Shown here: positions 24,949 to 32,713 of the stretch, piece after piece
Layout: the number at the start of each line of letters is the position of its first letter
Position numbering within the stretch: position 1 is the first letter of the stretch
Origin: Baia soyae
Lineage (GTDB): Bacteria > Bacillota > Bacilli > Thermoactinomycetales > Thermoactinomycetaceae
Direction of reading: 5' to 3'
Assembly (NCBI RefSeq): GCF_004341445.1
Contig: NZ_SLXV01000016.1
Coordinates: forward strand, 1 to 59,453
DNA length: 59,453 bases
Position numbers and translations under genes: made by a program
Notes under the pieces: model-generated
What the model was told of the DNA's origin: nothing
The model's input: only the letters and a program-made list of their open reading frames with translations
The model's database searches: none

Positions 24949-25629
24949 ATGGGGAAAGTGATGAAGCCTTACGTAACGATCAAAGGAACCAAGGATGGCC
25001 TGTTATTTTATTTTGATGATTCATGTCCCTATTCGGAGATTTTAGAAGAGTTAACCCATAAATTGGAGCATAATCAAGCGCTTTGGGAGGGGCCAGATAC
25101 GAAGATTCGAATTAAGTTGGGATCACGTCAAATTACAAATGAGGAAGAACAGTCATTGCGTGATATATTTGCCCAAAAGAAGAATCTGGTGATCTACGGT
25201 ATTGAATCAGAAGGAAAGCCGCATCTAATTGAGTCTGAAATGGGGATTACGACTCTTTCGGGAACGGTTCGCTCTGGACAAGTTCTCACTCATATAGGAG
25301 ATCTATTATTTCTAGGTGATGTAAATCCGGGTGGGAGTATTCAAGCCTCTGGGAGCATCTATGTCATGGGTGCGCTACGGGGTTTGGCTCATGCGGGGAT
25401 GCAAGGGGATGAGAGGGCTATCATAGCTGCATCGGTCTTTAAGCCCACGCAGCTTCGTGTGGCAGATGTCATTTCTAGGCCACCAGATGAGTGGACGGAA
25501 TTTGATAGCACGATGCGATTTGCTCATGTTGTCGATGGACAGATTTCGGTAGAACGTATGAACCATTTTTGTCAGATTCGCCCCGACCGAGAGTGGAAAG
25601 AGGTACAGAGAAGTTATCGATCGTTATAG
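24949..25629 (+). CDS. minC: Septum site-determining protein MinC
   Basis: 226 residues: an N-terminal FtsZ-inhibiting domain (VTIKGTKDGLLFYFDDSCPYSEILEEL) and a C-terminal beta-helix domain (LSGTVRSGQVLTHIGDLLFLGDVNPGGSI...GSIYVMGALRGLAHAG) that dimerises and binds MinD. It blocks Z-ring formation away from midcell. The minD gene begins 17 bases after its stop. Confidence 0.93.
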   Translation: MGKVMKPYVTIKGTKDGLLFYFDDSCPYSEILEELTHKLEHNQALWEGPDTKIRIKLGSRQITNEEEQSLRDIFAQKKNLVIYGIESEGKPHLIESEMGITTLSGTVRSGQVLTHIGDLLFLGDVNPGGSIQASGSIYVMGALRGLAHAGMQGDERAIIAASVFKPTQLRVADVISRPPDEWTEFDSTMRFAHVVDGQISVERMNHFCQIRPDREWKEVQRSYRSL

Positions 25630-25646
25630 AGGGGAAGGGGAGTCAA

Positions 25647-26441
25647 GTGGGAGAAAGCATTGTGGTTACTTCTGGTAAGGGTGGCGTAGGGAAGTCGACT
25701 ACCACCGCAAATGTGGGTACAGCACTGGCACTAGCAGGGAAGAAAGTCGTGATGATTGATACGGATATCGGATTGCGCAATCTAGACGTTTTAATGGGTT
25801 TGGAAAACCGAATTGTATATGATATAGTTGACGTTATTGAGAAGAAATGTAGAGTGCAACAAGCACTGATAAAAGATAAACGTTGTGATGAATTATATCT
25901 ATTGCCCGCTGCGCAGACGAAGGATAAGAGTGCACTTACATCGAACCATTTGCGTTGGTTGGTAAGTGAATTAAAAGAAGAGTTTGATTATGTCATCATT
26001 GATTGCCCGGCAGGGATTGAGTCAGGTTTTCAAAATGCCATTGCTGGGGCTGATCAAGCGATTGTAGTCACCACACCCGAAAATGCTTCCATTCGAGATG
26101 CGGACCGAGTGATCGGATTGCTCGAAAAAGAAGATATGCCTACTCCTAAGTTAGTGATTAATCGACTTAAGACCCAAATGGTAAAAGAGGGCGGGATGAT
26201 GGCGATTGATGAAGTCGTCTCCGTTTTAGCGATTGATCTACTAGGAGTCGTCCCAGATGATGAACAAGTGATTCGAGCTGGCAACGATGGCGAGCCAATC
26301 GTTTGGGAACGTAACTGCTTATCCGGGAAAGCATATCGTAATATTTCAAAGCGAATTATGGGGGAAATGGTCCCACTACTCGTATTAGAACCGGATTCCG
26401 GTATCTTTATGAAAATGAAACGTTGGCTAGGGTTTGCGTGA
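25647..26441 (+). CDS. minD: Septum site-determining ATPase MinD
   Basis: GTG at 25647 is preferred: it follows AGGGGAAGGGGAG, clears the minC stop, and gives the standard opening GESIVVTSGKGGVGKST with the deviant Walker A (9-18). Later motifs are DTDIGLRNLD, DCPAGIESGF and VINRL. The C-terminus FMKMKRWLGFA fits the amphipathic membrane-targeting helix. About 264 residues, normal for MinD. It recruits MinC to the membrane. Confidence 0.95.
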   Translation: MGESIVVTSGKGGVGKSTTTANVGTALALAGKKVVMIDTDIGLRNLDVLMGLENRIVYDIVDVIEKKCRVQQALIKDKRCDELYLLPAAQTKDKSALTSNHLRWLVSELKEEFDYVIIDCPAGIESGFQNAIAGADQAIVVTTPENASIRDADRVIGLLEKEDMPTPKLVINRLKTQMVKEGGMMAIDEVVSVLAIDLLGVVPDDEQVIRAGNDGEPIVWERNCLSGKAYRNISKRIMGEMVPLLVLEPDSGIFMKMKRWLGFA

Positions 26442-26521
26442 GCAGACTATCAAGCCGCTTAGGAGGAAGAGGGGAAATACCTTTCTTCCCTTTGTTATTT
26501 CTATAGAAGGAATGATGCTAG

Positions 26522-27400
26522 ATGAAGTTAAAAGGAAGTGCATGGATCGCTTGGATATTTTTACTCCCTTCACTGCTCACGATCGGGTTAGTGATCTTTT
26601 ATCCTTTAGCAAAAGAGATTCGTTATAGTTTCACGGATCAGGGTCAGATTAGCTTTCAACATTATATAGAGCTATTTGGTTCTTTCTTTTCATCTAATTC
26701 TGTTTTTCGTGATGTCATGTTCCAGACCGTCGCGTGGACGGTTATCAATCTCTTTCTCCAATTTACGATTGGCCTCGTACTGGCCCTGCTCTTACATCGA
26801 ATTCGGAAAGGGCGTACGATTTACCAAACTCTGCTGATGATTCCGTGGGTCGTTCCTTCTTTTGTCGGTGCCTATGCATGGTTATGGTTGGTTCACGATC
26901 GGTTTGGCTTTATGAATCAAGCCCTACATAAAGTAAGACTTCCGATTTTCCACTGGTTAGATGATGGTACGATTACGATGCTTCTCGTCATCATGGTAAA
27001 TGTGTGGATCGGGGTTCCGTTTATGATGATCACGTTTCTAAGTGGACTCAGGAGCATCCCAACCTCTTTATATGAAGCGGCTCGAATCGAAGGTGCTTCT
27101 TCATGGCAACAACTTACGCATATCACGCTTCCCCTACTCCGCCCAGTAGCCGCCACTGCCACGGCGCTAGGGATGATTTGGACCTTTAATATGTTTAATG
27201 TGATCTATATCGTATCAAGTGGCGGACCCGCTAATTCAACAGAGACACTCATTACCTATACATATCAAGAAGCCTTTCAAAACGGTAATATAGGCGTGGC
27301 TTCTACTTATGGAGTCGTCATTCTTAGCTTCCTTATAGCGTTTACCTTGTACTATCAACGTGTGCTGAAAGCAAATCAGAACGAAGGGATGTACTATTAA
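26522..27400 (+). CDS. Sugar ABC transporter permease, MalF type
   Basis: 292 residues with six helices and the binding-protein-dependent permease loop EAARIEGASSWQQLTHITLPLLRP, where the ATPase docks. FNVIYIVSSGGPANSTETLITYTYQEAF is typical of MalF-type partners for maltose/maltodextrin or related oligosaccharides. AGAAGG precedes the ATG. No solute-binding protein or ATPase gene is adjacent, and the gene lies between minD and spoIVFA, an unusual place. Probably works with the next gene and a shared ATPase. Confidence 0.85.
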   Translation: MKLKGSAWIAWIFLLPSLLTIGLVIFYPLAKEIRYSFTDQGQISFQHYIELFGSFFSSNSVFRDVMFQTVAWTVINLFLQFTIGLVLALLLHRIRKGRTIYQTLLMIPWVVPSFVGAYAWLWLVHDRFGFMNQALHKVRLPIFHWLDDGTITMLLVIMVNVWIGVPFMMITFLSGLRSIPTSLYEAARIEGASSWQQLTHITLPLLRPVAATATALGMIWTFNMFNVIYIVSSGGPANSTETLITYTYQEAFQNGNIGVASTYGVVILSFLIAFTLYYQRVLKANQNEGMYY

Positions 27401-27401
27401 A

Positions 27402-28223
27402 ATGCGTAAATCAAATAAGTGGGTTCACATTTTACTAGGAATTGCTTCGTTCGTCTCCGTATTTCCCATTCTGTGGCTGTTACTAACGAGCTTTAAACCG
27501 GTATCTGAGATCTATAGTGACACGTTTCGCATATTGCCTAAAGCGTTTACGATTGAGAATTATGTAGATGTATTCACGAGGTCTGGTGGAGTGTTTTGGA
27601 CGTGGTTTTTAAATAGTGTGATCATCTCGATTTTGACAACGGTAATTGGTTTGATCTTATCCACGACTGCCGCGTATGCGATTTCTCGCTTTCGGTTCCG
27701 AGGGCGTAAAGGGATTACGATGAGCTTCTTATTAACACAAATGTTTCCAGGAATTTTACTCATTGTTCCGCTTTACATCATGATTGATCAGCTAGGTTTA
27801 CTCAATACATATGTGGGCGTGGTTTTCGCGTATTTGGCGATTACGGTTCCCTTTTGTGTGATGGTTTTGAAGAACTTTTTTGATGCGATTCCGATCGAAA
27901 TAGAAGAAGCGGCGCGAATGGATGGCTGTTCTCAGCTGGGGATCTTTTGGCGAATGGTACTCCCACTCTCGCTACCAGGCTTAGCTATTACTGCATTTTA
28001 TTCTTTCCTCACCACGTGGAATGAGTTTATCATTGCCGTAACGTTCCTGAAATCGCATGACATGTACACGTTACCCGTTGGCCTACATCATTTTGTAAAC
28101 CAATTTAGCACACAGTATCACCTAATGGCTGCGGCGGCCATGATCATTACGGTCCCAACTCTACTGCTTTTCTTTTTCGCTCAGCGTTTGGTGTCAAATC
28201 GATATTTCTATAAAAAAGGGTGA
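27402..28223 (+). CDS. Sugar ABC transporter permease, MalG type
   Basis: 273 residues, six helices, docking loop EEAARMDGCSQLGIFWRMVLPLS and the family C-terminus LVSNRYFYKKG. It begins one base after the stop of the MalF-type gene, so they form a heterodimer in one operon. YSFLTTWNEFIIAVTFL and MYTLPVGLHHFV indicate the CUT1 oligosaccharide group. The substrate remains unknown without the binding protein. Confidence 0.86.
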   Translation: MRKSNKWVHILLGIASFVSVFPILWLLLTSFKPVSEIYSDTFRILPKAFTIENYVDVFTRSGGVFWTWFLNSVIISILTTVIGLILSTTAAYAISRFRFRGRKGITMSFLLTQMFPGILLIVPLYIMIDQLGLLNTYVGVVFAYLAITVPFCVMVLKNFFDAIPIEIEEAARMDGCSQLGIFWRMVLPLSLPGLAITAFYSFLTTWNEFIIAVTFLKSHDMYTLPVGLHHFVNQFSTQYHLMAAAAMIITVPTLLLFFFAQRLVSNRYFYKKG

Positions 28224-28251
28224 TCGTTTTCGTCTACGATCACCCTTTTTT
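28212..28251. terminator. Bidirectional terminator between malG-type gene and tiny gene
   Basis: A nine-base GC-containing stem (GGGTGATCG with CGATCACCC), extended by six A-T pairs that provide A- and T-runs on both sides. It is four bases from the stop of the tiny minus-strand gene and overlaps the last codons of the permease. Confidence 0.85.
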
Positions 28252-28254
28252 CGA

Positions 28255-28323
28255 TTACGAACTCTTTTTCGTACCCATCCATTTCGAAAGCTTATCTAGC
28301 ATACGCTCAAAAAATTTGCGCAT
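28255..28323 (-). CDS. Tiny cationic amphipathic peptide gene (22 residues)
   Basis: AAGGAGG lies 8 bases before the ATG at 28323; an alternative ATG two codons upstream is only 2 bases from it. The peptide, beginning MRKFFERMLDKLSKWMG and ending TKKSS, has hydrophobic residues (F, F, M, L, L, W, M) spaced for one helix face and lysines or arginines on the other, with net positive charge. It would bind membranes like SpoVM or small toxins. A strong terminator follows at once. It is divergent from spoIVFA. No homologue is recognised; a role in sporulation is a guess from position. Confidence 0.5.
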   Translation of the reverse strand: MRKFFERMLDKLSKWMGTKKSS

Positions 28324-28424
28324 CTTCATCCCCTCCTTCTTTACCACAAGCATATGAGCTAAGGACAAGACATATGATTGTACAAACCAAATCCTTTGTA
28401 AGGAATGGAAAGGAGGATCAGATT

Positions 28425-29288
28425 TTGAAAGAATGGGGTGTACATAATAAATTACGCAGACAAGAACAAATTCGTCTGATCCGCCAAGGGTCACATAAGA
28501 TACATTCACTTGAGTCAGATCAAATGGAAACTTCGAAAGATGGAAAGCCATTTGCATTGCTCACTACACAAGAAAGCGAATATCCGAGCTGGGTGGCTCC
28601 TCCTTTAGCAACGTCCCATTATGCGATGGGCGGGATTCAGCCATGGGGGAAAGCGCAATCATGGAATAAGAAAGAGAAAAAACGGAATAAGCCCGTGAAG
28701 TTTCTGGTTCAGATGGTGATAGCGGCTACCTTATTCCTCGGTACAACGCTTGCGATTCAACATCAAACAAAAGTAGGCCAAATGCTTACAAGTGGACTCC
28801 AGCAGCAGATGGATGTTTCCACTATTGCTAAATTTGTCGATCAGGTGGTAGGAGAGAATGCTACGGTGCTACCTGCCTTTGTGGGAACGTTCTTAGATCA
28901 AGCGAAACCAGATGGTAAGTCAAGTGCAGGCTGGCAAGTACCCAGTAAAGGGAAAGTATTTCTGCCCTATACAGCAGAGAGAAAAGGCATGGTATTACAA
29001 TTAGTCCCGAATGAACAGGTCCATGTGGCAAGAGACGGTTGGGTTTCCTTTGTTGGGACAAAAGAAGGATTAGGTCAAACCGTTATCGTAGAGCATGAAG
29101 ACGGGAGCGAGAGTTGGTATGGTTTTCTGGATCAGCCAGCTATCAAAGCAAAGGCAGCTATGAAAAAGGGAGACGTAATCGGCAAAGCGGAAGACAAACA
29201 AGGTCAATCATTCCTTTATTTCGCGATCCAGAAACAAAATACTTGGCTAGATCCCACGAAGGTGATTTCATTTGGCGCCCCGAACTAG
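28425..29288 (+). CDS. spoIVFA: SpoIVFA-like membrane protein with degenerate M23 domain
   Basis: TTG at 28425 is preferred because AAGGAGGA lies 8 bases before it. About 287 residues: a basic, soluble N-terminus, one helix (FLVQMVIAATLFLGTTLAI, about residues 95-113) and an extracytoplasmic LytM/M23 fold (SKGKVFLPYT, GLGQTVIVEHEDGSESWYGFLDQ, MKKGDVIGKA). The metal ligands of true peptidases are not complete, as in SpoIVFA, which holds and inhibits the protease SpoIVFB until the forespore signals. The spoIVFB gene follows with a 17-base overlap. Confidence 0.85.
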   Translation: MKEWGVHNKLRRQEQIRLIRQGSHKIHSLESDQMETSKDGKPFALLTTQESEYPSWVAPPLATSHYAMGGIQPWGKAQSWNKKEKKRNKPVKFLVQMVIAATLFLGTTLAIQHQTKVGQMLTSGLQQQMDVSTIAKFVDQVVGENATVLPAFVGTFLDQAKPDGKSSAGWQVPSKGKVFLPYTAERKGMVLQLVPNEQVHVARDGWVSFVGTKEGLGQTVIVEHEDGSESWYGFLDQPAIKAKAAMKKGDVIGKAEDKQGQSFLYFAIQKQNTWLDPTKVISFGAPN

Positions 29289-30153
29289 TTCGCCATGGAA
29301 GGGGATGGAGATTCGAATTCATCCTCTTTTTTGGTTGGTGATCCTACTTTCCATTTGGACAGGTCACTGGATTGAAATCCTTACCCTCTTTGTCGTAATC
29401 GTGATCCATGAATTGGGCCACGTAACCGCCGCATGGTCATTCGGCTGGCGCATTCGTTCCATGGAAATCCTGCCCTTTGGTGGTGTTGCCAAGATGGATG
29501 AATGGGGGACTGTGCCTAATCGTGAGGAAATCGTCGTCTCGCTGGCAGGCCCGTTTCATCATGTATGGATGGTCCTAATCAGTGTTCTCTTTTATCAAGC
29601 AGGCTGGTGGACGAAGGAGTGGACATTGTACTTTATCGAGGGAAATTTATGGATCGCTGCTTTTAACCTTCTCCCCATCTACCCATTAGATGGAGGCAGA
29701 GTCCTTCAAGTATGGCTAACCTATCTTCTACCCTATCGAAACGCTGTTTCCGTTACCCTCTGGTGGAGTTTACTAGCGGCATCTATGCTCGTCATCCTTT
29801 CCTTTCTAATCCCAGGAAGCCTTGTTCACATCCCGCTATTTTCGATCTCTGTCTTTCTTCTCTATAGCAACGTGATCTCGTACAGACAAAGAGAATATCA
29901 ATTTATTCGTTTCCTATTACACCGCTTGGAAAAAGGAATCGATCCGAAGTGGAGTACGGTTCAGATCAGGCACTCTGGTGGAGCGACTCTGCGGCAAATT
30001 GTGAAGTCTTGGTATAAGGAGAAAGAACACATCGTGGAAGTAGTAGATGAGGACGATAAATTATTAGGTGTGTTGACAGAGGAGCAGTTATTAAAAAGGT
30101 ATTTTTCTAGTACGGTTGTGCAGAAGAAGCCGCCTCATCAGCGGATAAGTTAA
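29272..30153 (+). CDS. spoIVFB: Site-2 intramembrane metalloprotease SpoIVFB
   Basis: 293 residues. The zinc motif HELGH (H46, E47, H50) lies in the second helix and the third ligand D140 in PIYPLDGGRVLQ. Six helices are followed by a C-terminal CBS-like region (about 225-285) that senses ATP in the B. subtilis enzyme. It cleaves pro-sigma-K in the mother cell. The TTG start at 29272 has AAGGTGAT upstream; a later ATG at 29305 is an alternative. In Bacillus rplU follows; here it is 17 kb away. Confidence 0.92.
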   Translation: MAPRTSSPWKGMEIRIHPLFWLVILLSIWTGHWIEILTLFVVIVIHELGHVTAAWSFGWRIRSMEILPFGGVAKMDEWGTVPNREEIVVSLAGPFHHVWMVLISVLFYQAGWWTKEWTLYFIEGNLWIAAFNLLPIYPLDGGRVLQVWLTYLLPYRNAVSVTLWWSLLAASMLVILSFLIPGSLVHIPLFSISVFLLYSNVISYRQREYQFIRFLLHRLEKGIDPKWSTVQIRHSGGATLRQIVKSWYKEKEHIVEVVDEDDKLLGVLTEEQLLKRYFSSTVVQKKPPHQRIS

Positions 30154-30161
30154 GAAAGAAG

Positions 30162-30836
30162 ATGGTAGATTTGACTTGTAGTCATTTTATTGACGGTCAG
30201 GGGGATAATGAGTGGAGGAGTACTCATTATCCTGAATTAGTAAAGGGCATATCAGAAACACATAAAGTGGAATTTACGTGTTTCGATAAATTAGATAGAG
30301 CTGTAAGACAAATGATGGTCTCGATGATAAAAGCGACCTATGACCCATTAATTGATCGGAAGAATTTGCCTAATAGGTCTATCGATCAGATAGTAGAAGT
30401 GGTAGAAAAGGATACAACCTGCTGTGCTTTATTAGTAAAGAAAAACACCCGTGAAATAGAAGTCGTTCAGATGATGACACCTCCACATATCGTGGACTCG
30501 AACCCTTTTATACGGTTGGGATCGATTGGATTTAGTCCCGAACTATTGGGTACAAAAAAACAGTTACCCCATGCAAAAATGCTCCACTCTGTGTTAATGG
30601 AACACTTAGCTTCGTTTCATCTATGGGCCAAGATACCGTTTGAAGACTCAAAACTAACTATTTTGACTACACAAAATGAATACCTACCTATATCTGATCC
30701 AATCCTAGCAAGGAAAATGCTTGAAGCAGTAGGCTATGTATCAGATATCAGTGTGCATGAAAGTGGCACTGTGTTGATTCAACATTCCTCAAAAAAATAT
30801 GTTGAAAAGATGATGCTTCGTCAGCCTAATTCGTAA
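30162..30836 (+). CDS. Uncharacterised protein
   Basis: 224 residues, soluble, no signal peptide or membrane segment. Conspicuous pieces are CFDKLDRAVRQMMVSMIKATYDP near the N-terminus and GFSPELLGTKKQLPHAKMLHSVL. No family is recognised. It begins nine bases after spoIVFB without a strong ribosome site, so it may be transcribed with spoIVFAB or be an acquired gene at the junction of the conserved cluster and the inserted block. Confidence 0.5.
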   Translation: MVDLTCSHFIDGQGDNEWRSTHYPELVKGISETHKVEFTCFDKLDRAVRQMMVSMIKATYDPLIDRKNLPNRSIDQIVEVVEKDTTCCALLVKKNTREIEVVQMMTPPHIVDSNPFIRLGSIGFSPELLGTKKQLPHAKMLHSVLMEHLASFHLWAKIPFEDSKLTILTTQNEYLPISDPILARKMLEAVGYVSDISVHESGTVLIQHSSKKYVEKMMLRQPNS

Positions 30837-30870
30837 CCTTGAATCCAAGTGCCCACGTTTTCGATAAATA

Positions 30871-30914
30871 AAGAGCCTTCTAATTTCTTGGCAGGCTCTT
30901 TGGGCATTTTTTAT
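30871..30914 (+). terminator. Terminator candidate after the gene at 30162
   Basis: AAGAGCC pairs with GGCTCTT; the T-run (TTTTTT) comes 7 bases after the stem, so efficiency is uncertain. Confidence 0.45.
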
Positions 30915-31036
30915 ACACCCGCACTTTTAATATCAACCGAAAATATTAAAAAAGATAGCTTGCGTATTCGAAAAAATATATAGTGTAAAAATAGTAGTGT
31001 TGAATAAAAGAAGAACGAAACGGAGGGGTTTATGCC

Positions 31037-31369
31037 ATGGCTACATTACCTGATTGTCCTAAGTGCTATTCAGTATATACGTATGAAGATCGGGATCTTT
31101 TTGTATGCCCTGAGTGTGCGCATGAGTGGAGCGAAGGAGCAGAAAGCCAAGATACAAGGATTTACAAAGATGCCCATGGAAATATTCTAGCTGACGGTGA
31201 TACCATTACAGTCATAAAAGATTTAAAGGTAAAGGGAAGCTCGTCTGTTATCAAGATGGGAACCAGAGTAAAAAATATCCGTTTAGTGGATGAAGATCAT
31301 GATATTGATTGTAAAATAGATGGTTTTGGAGCAATGAAATTAAAATCCGAATTCGTAAAAAAGATATGA
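31037..31369 (+). CDS. PhnA/YjdM-family zinc ribbon protein
   Basis: 110 residues. The zinc ribbon CPKC...CPEC (about 7-27, [27 protein letters not shown] split by the motif) is followed by the PhnA beta-barrel domain with [17 protein letters not shown] and [22 protein letters not shown]. Family members were named from the phn region of E. coli but are not proven to act on phosphonates. GGAGGGG lies upstream. Single gene with its own terminator. Confidence 0.9.
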   Translation: MATLPDCPKCYSVYTYEDRDLFVCPECAHEWSEGAESQDTRIYKDAHGNILADGDTITVIKDLKVKGSSSVIKMGTRVKNIRLVDEDHDIDCKIDGFGAMKLKSEFVKKI

Positions 31370-31377
31370 CAATAGGA

Positions 31378-31417
31378 GAACCATATTTTTCACTTAACGT
31401 AGTGAAAAATATGGTTC
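31378..31417 (+). terminator. Terminator after the PhnA-like gene
   Basis: GAACCATATTTTTCAC and GTGAAAAATATGGTTC form a 16-base stem. The T content lies within the stem and just after it (TTCTTC). Confidence 0.6.
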
Positions 31418-31480
31418 TTCGATTGTCCAAGGCTTTAATATATGAAATCCGTGTTTTCTTGTCCGAATCCCATTAAACAT

Positions 31481-31527
31481 TTGACAAGAATATAATAATA
31501 ACATATATTATAAGTGTACTTACAATA
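31481..31527 (+). promoter_or_regulatory. Promoter with MarR-type operator (SnoaL-like gene)
   Basis: TTGACA at 31481-31486, 17 bases, TATATT at 31504-31509. The palindrome-like TTATAAGTGTACTTACAATA overlaps the -10 and start region. The same promoter and operator arrangement is found before the marR gene (32501-32547). Confidence 0.75.
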
Positions 31528-31545
31528 TAGAAAGTAGTGGCTAAT

Positions 31546-31935
31546 ATGAAAAACACCGTAAATCGAGAAATCGCAGAGAACTTGCTAGCTGCATTGGGCA
31601 AACAAGACTGGAAACAACTTCAAAGTTTGATGTACCCTAACGTACAATGGACACTCCCTGGTACAGGAGCGATCTCCGGAACCGCAGTAGGTGTCGATGC
31701 GGTAATCGACCGCTTTCAGGCAATCGGGAATGGAAACGTGAGCACAAAGCTTCAGCATATCCTCGTCGGACAACACGGTTTAACGATTACCTTGCATAAC
31801 ACCGCCACTGCACTTGACGGACGAATCCTAGATGAGCATCTAGCTTCGGTCCTTACAGTTGAAGATGGGCTCATTATACAAATTGATACATATATCTCAG
31901 ATGTACCGATGATGGAACAATTTTTTGCCAAGTAA
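31546..31935 (+). CDS. SnoaL-like (NTF2-fold) protein, probable MarR target
   Basis: About 129 residues from ATG at 31546 (an in-frame GTG at 31537 is an alternative; neither has a strong ribosome site). The pattern NREIAENLLAALGKQDWKQL, PNVQWTLPGTGAISG and LTVEDGLIIQIDTYISD is typical of the nuclear transport factor 2 / SnoaL superfamily, which includes isomerases, hydrolases and small-molecule-binding proteins. The promoter carries the same operator as the convergent marR gene, so it is probably induced by the ligand of that repressor. Confidence 0.75.
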   Translation: MKNTVNREIAENLLAALGKQDWKQLQSLMYPNVQWTLPGTGAISGTAVGVDAVIDRFQAIGNGNVSTKLQHILVGQHGLTITLHNTATALDGRILDEHLASVLTVEDGLIIQIDTYISDVPMMEQFFAK

Positions 31936-31953
31936 TATATGATCATACACATA

Positions 31954-31994
31954 AAATGCCCTTCCACATGATTGAAGCATGTGGAAGGGCATTT
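31954..31994. terminator. Bidirectional terminator between SnoaL-like gene and marR
   Basis: AAATGCCCTTCCACATG and CATGTGGAAGGGCATTT form a 17-base perfect stem between the convergent genes. Confidence 0.8.
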
Positions 31995-32003
31995 GTGTTG
32001 ATG

Positions 32004-32483
32004 CTACTCCGATTCAGTATCAAGATAGGCATTTTCCTCCTTTAATGCAAGCCGTAGCAGTAATAATCGAAGATCTTCTTGCTGTTCTTCCAATGTGGAA
32101 AAAAAAGACCCATCTATGCTTTCTACAATGGGAACCGCTTCTTCCAGCAATCGCCTTCCTTGCAAAGTAAGAGAAACCACTTTTGATCTAGTATCAGTAA
32201 GGGAAGCGATTCGACTAATCAGATTTCCTTTTTCGAGGTTTTTTAGAATGGTTGATACAGTCATAACATCCATATCGGAATGTTTTGCGATCATGACCTG
32301 TGTAACTTCTCGATTAGATTTAGAAAGATAGCCCAAAGTAGTAAGGACAACAAATTGAGGATGTGTAAGATCTAACTTTTTTAACGCTTGCTTTATATCT
32401 CGATGCCATAAATGATAAACCTTGATAAATAGATAGCCTATAGATTGGTGAGCGTCTTCAAATTTGGAAGGGAAATGAATCAT
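32004..32483 (-). CDS. MarR-family transcription regulator
   Basis: 159 residues. Winged helix with LTHPQFVVLTTLGYLS, VTQVMIAKHSDMDVMTVSTILKNLEKGNLISR and the wing DTRSKVVSLTLQGRRLLEEA. It is convergent with the SnoaL-like gene but the two promoters share an almost identical operator at the same distance from the -35, so it should repress itself and that gene. The signal is unknown; MarR proteins often sense phenolics, oxidants or antibiotics. Confidence 0.9.
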   Translation of the reverse strand: MIHFPSKFEDAHQSIGYLFIKVYHLWHRDIKQALKKLDLTHPQFVVLTTLGYLSKSNREVTQVMIAKHSDMDVMTVSTILKNLEKGNLISRIASLTDTRSKVVSLTLQGRRLLEEAVPIVESIDGSFFSTLEEQQEDLRLLLLRLALKEENAYLDTESE

Positions 32484-32500
32484 TTGGCTACTTCCTCCTA

Positions 32501-32547
32501 TAATGTAAGTAAACTTATAATATAGGTTGTTATTATATACTTGTCAA
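32501..32547 (-). promoter_or_regulatory. Promoter and operator of marR
   Basis: On the minus strand: TTGACA (32547-32542), 17 bases, TATATT (32524-32519), with TTATAAGTTTACTTACATTA overlapping the -10. It matches the SnoaL-like promoter in all 12 hexamer bases and in 18 of 20 operator bases. Confidence 0.75.
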
Positions 32548-32713
32548 CCTCCTTAACCTGAAATTCAAGTAAGCATGTATCTGGTGGATCACTGACAAAT
32601 GCAACCATGATTCGTAAATGCTTATGTTTTCCTTATGAAAATTTAGGGGATGAAGAAATGATTGGTTTAATAAATATTTACTTAAAATTGAAACACTAAT
32701 GGAAGTGATTACT

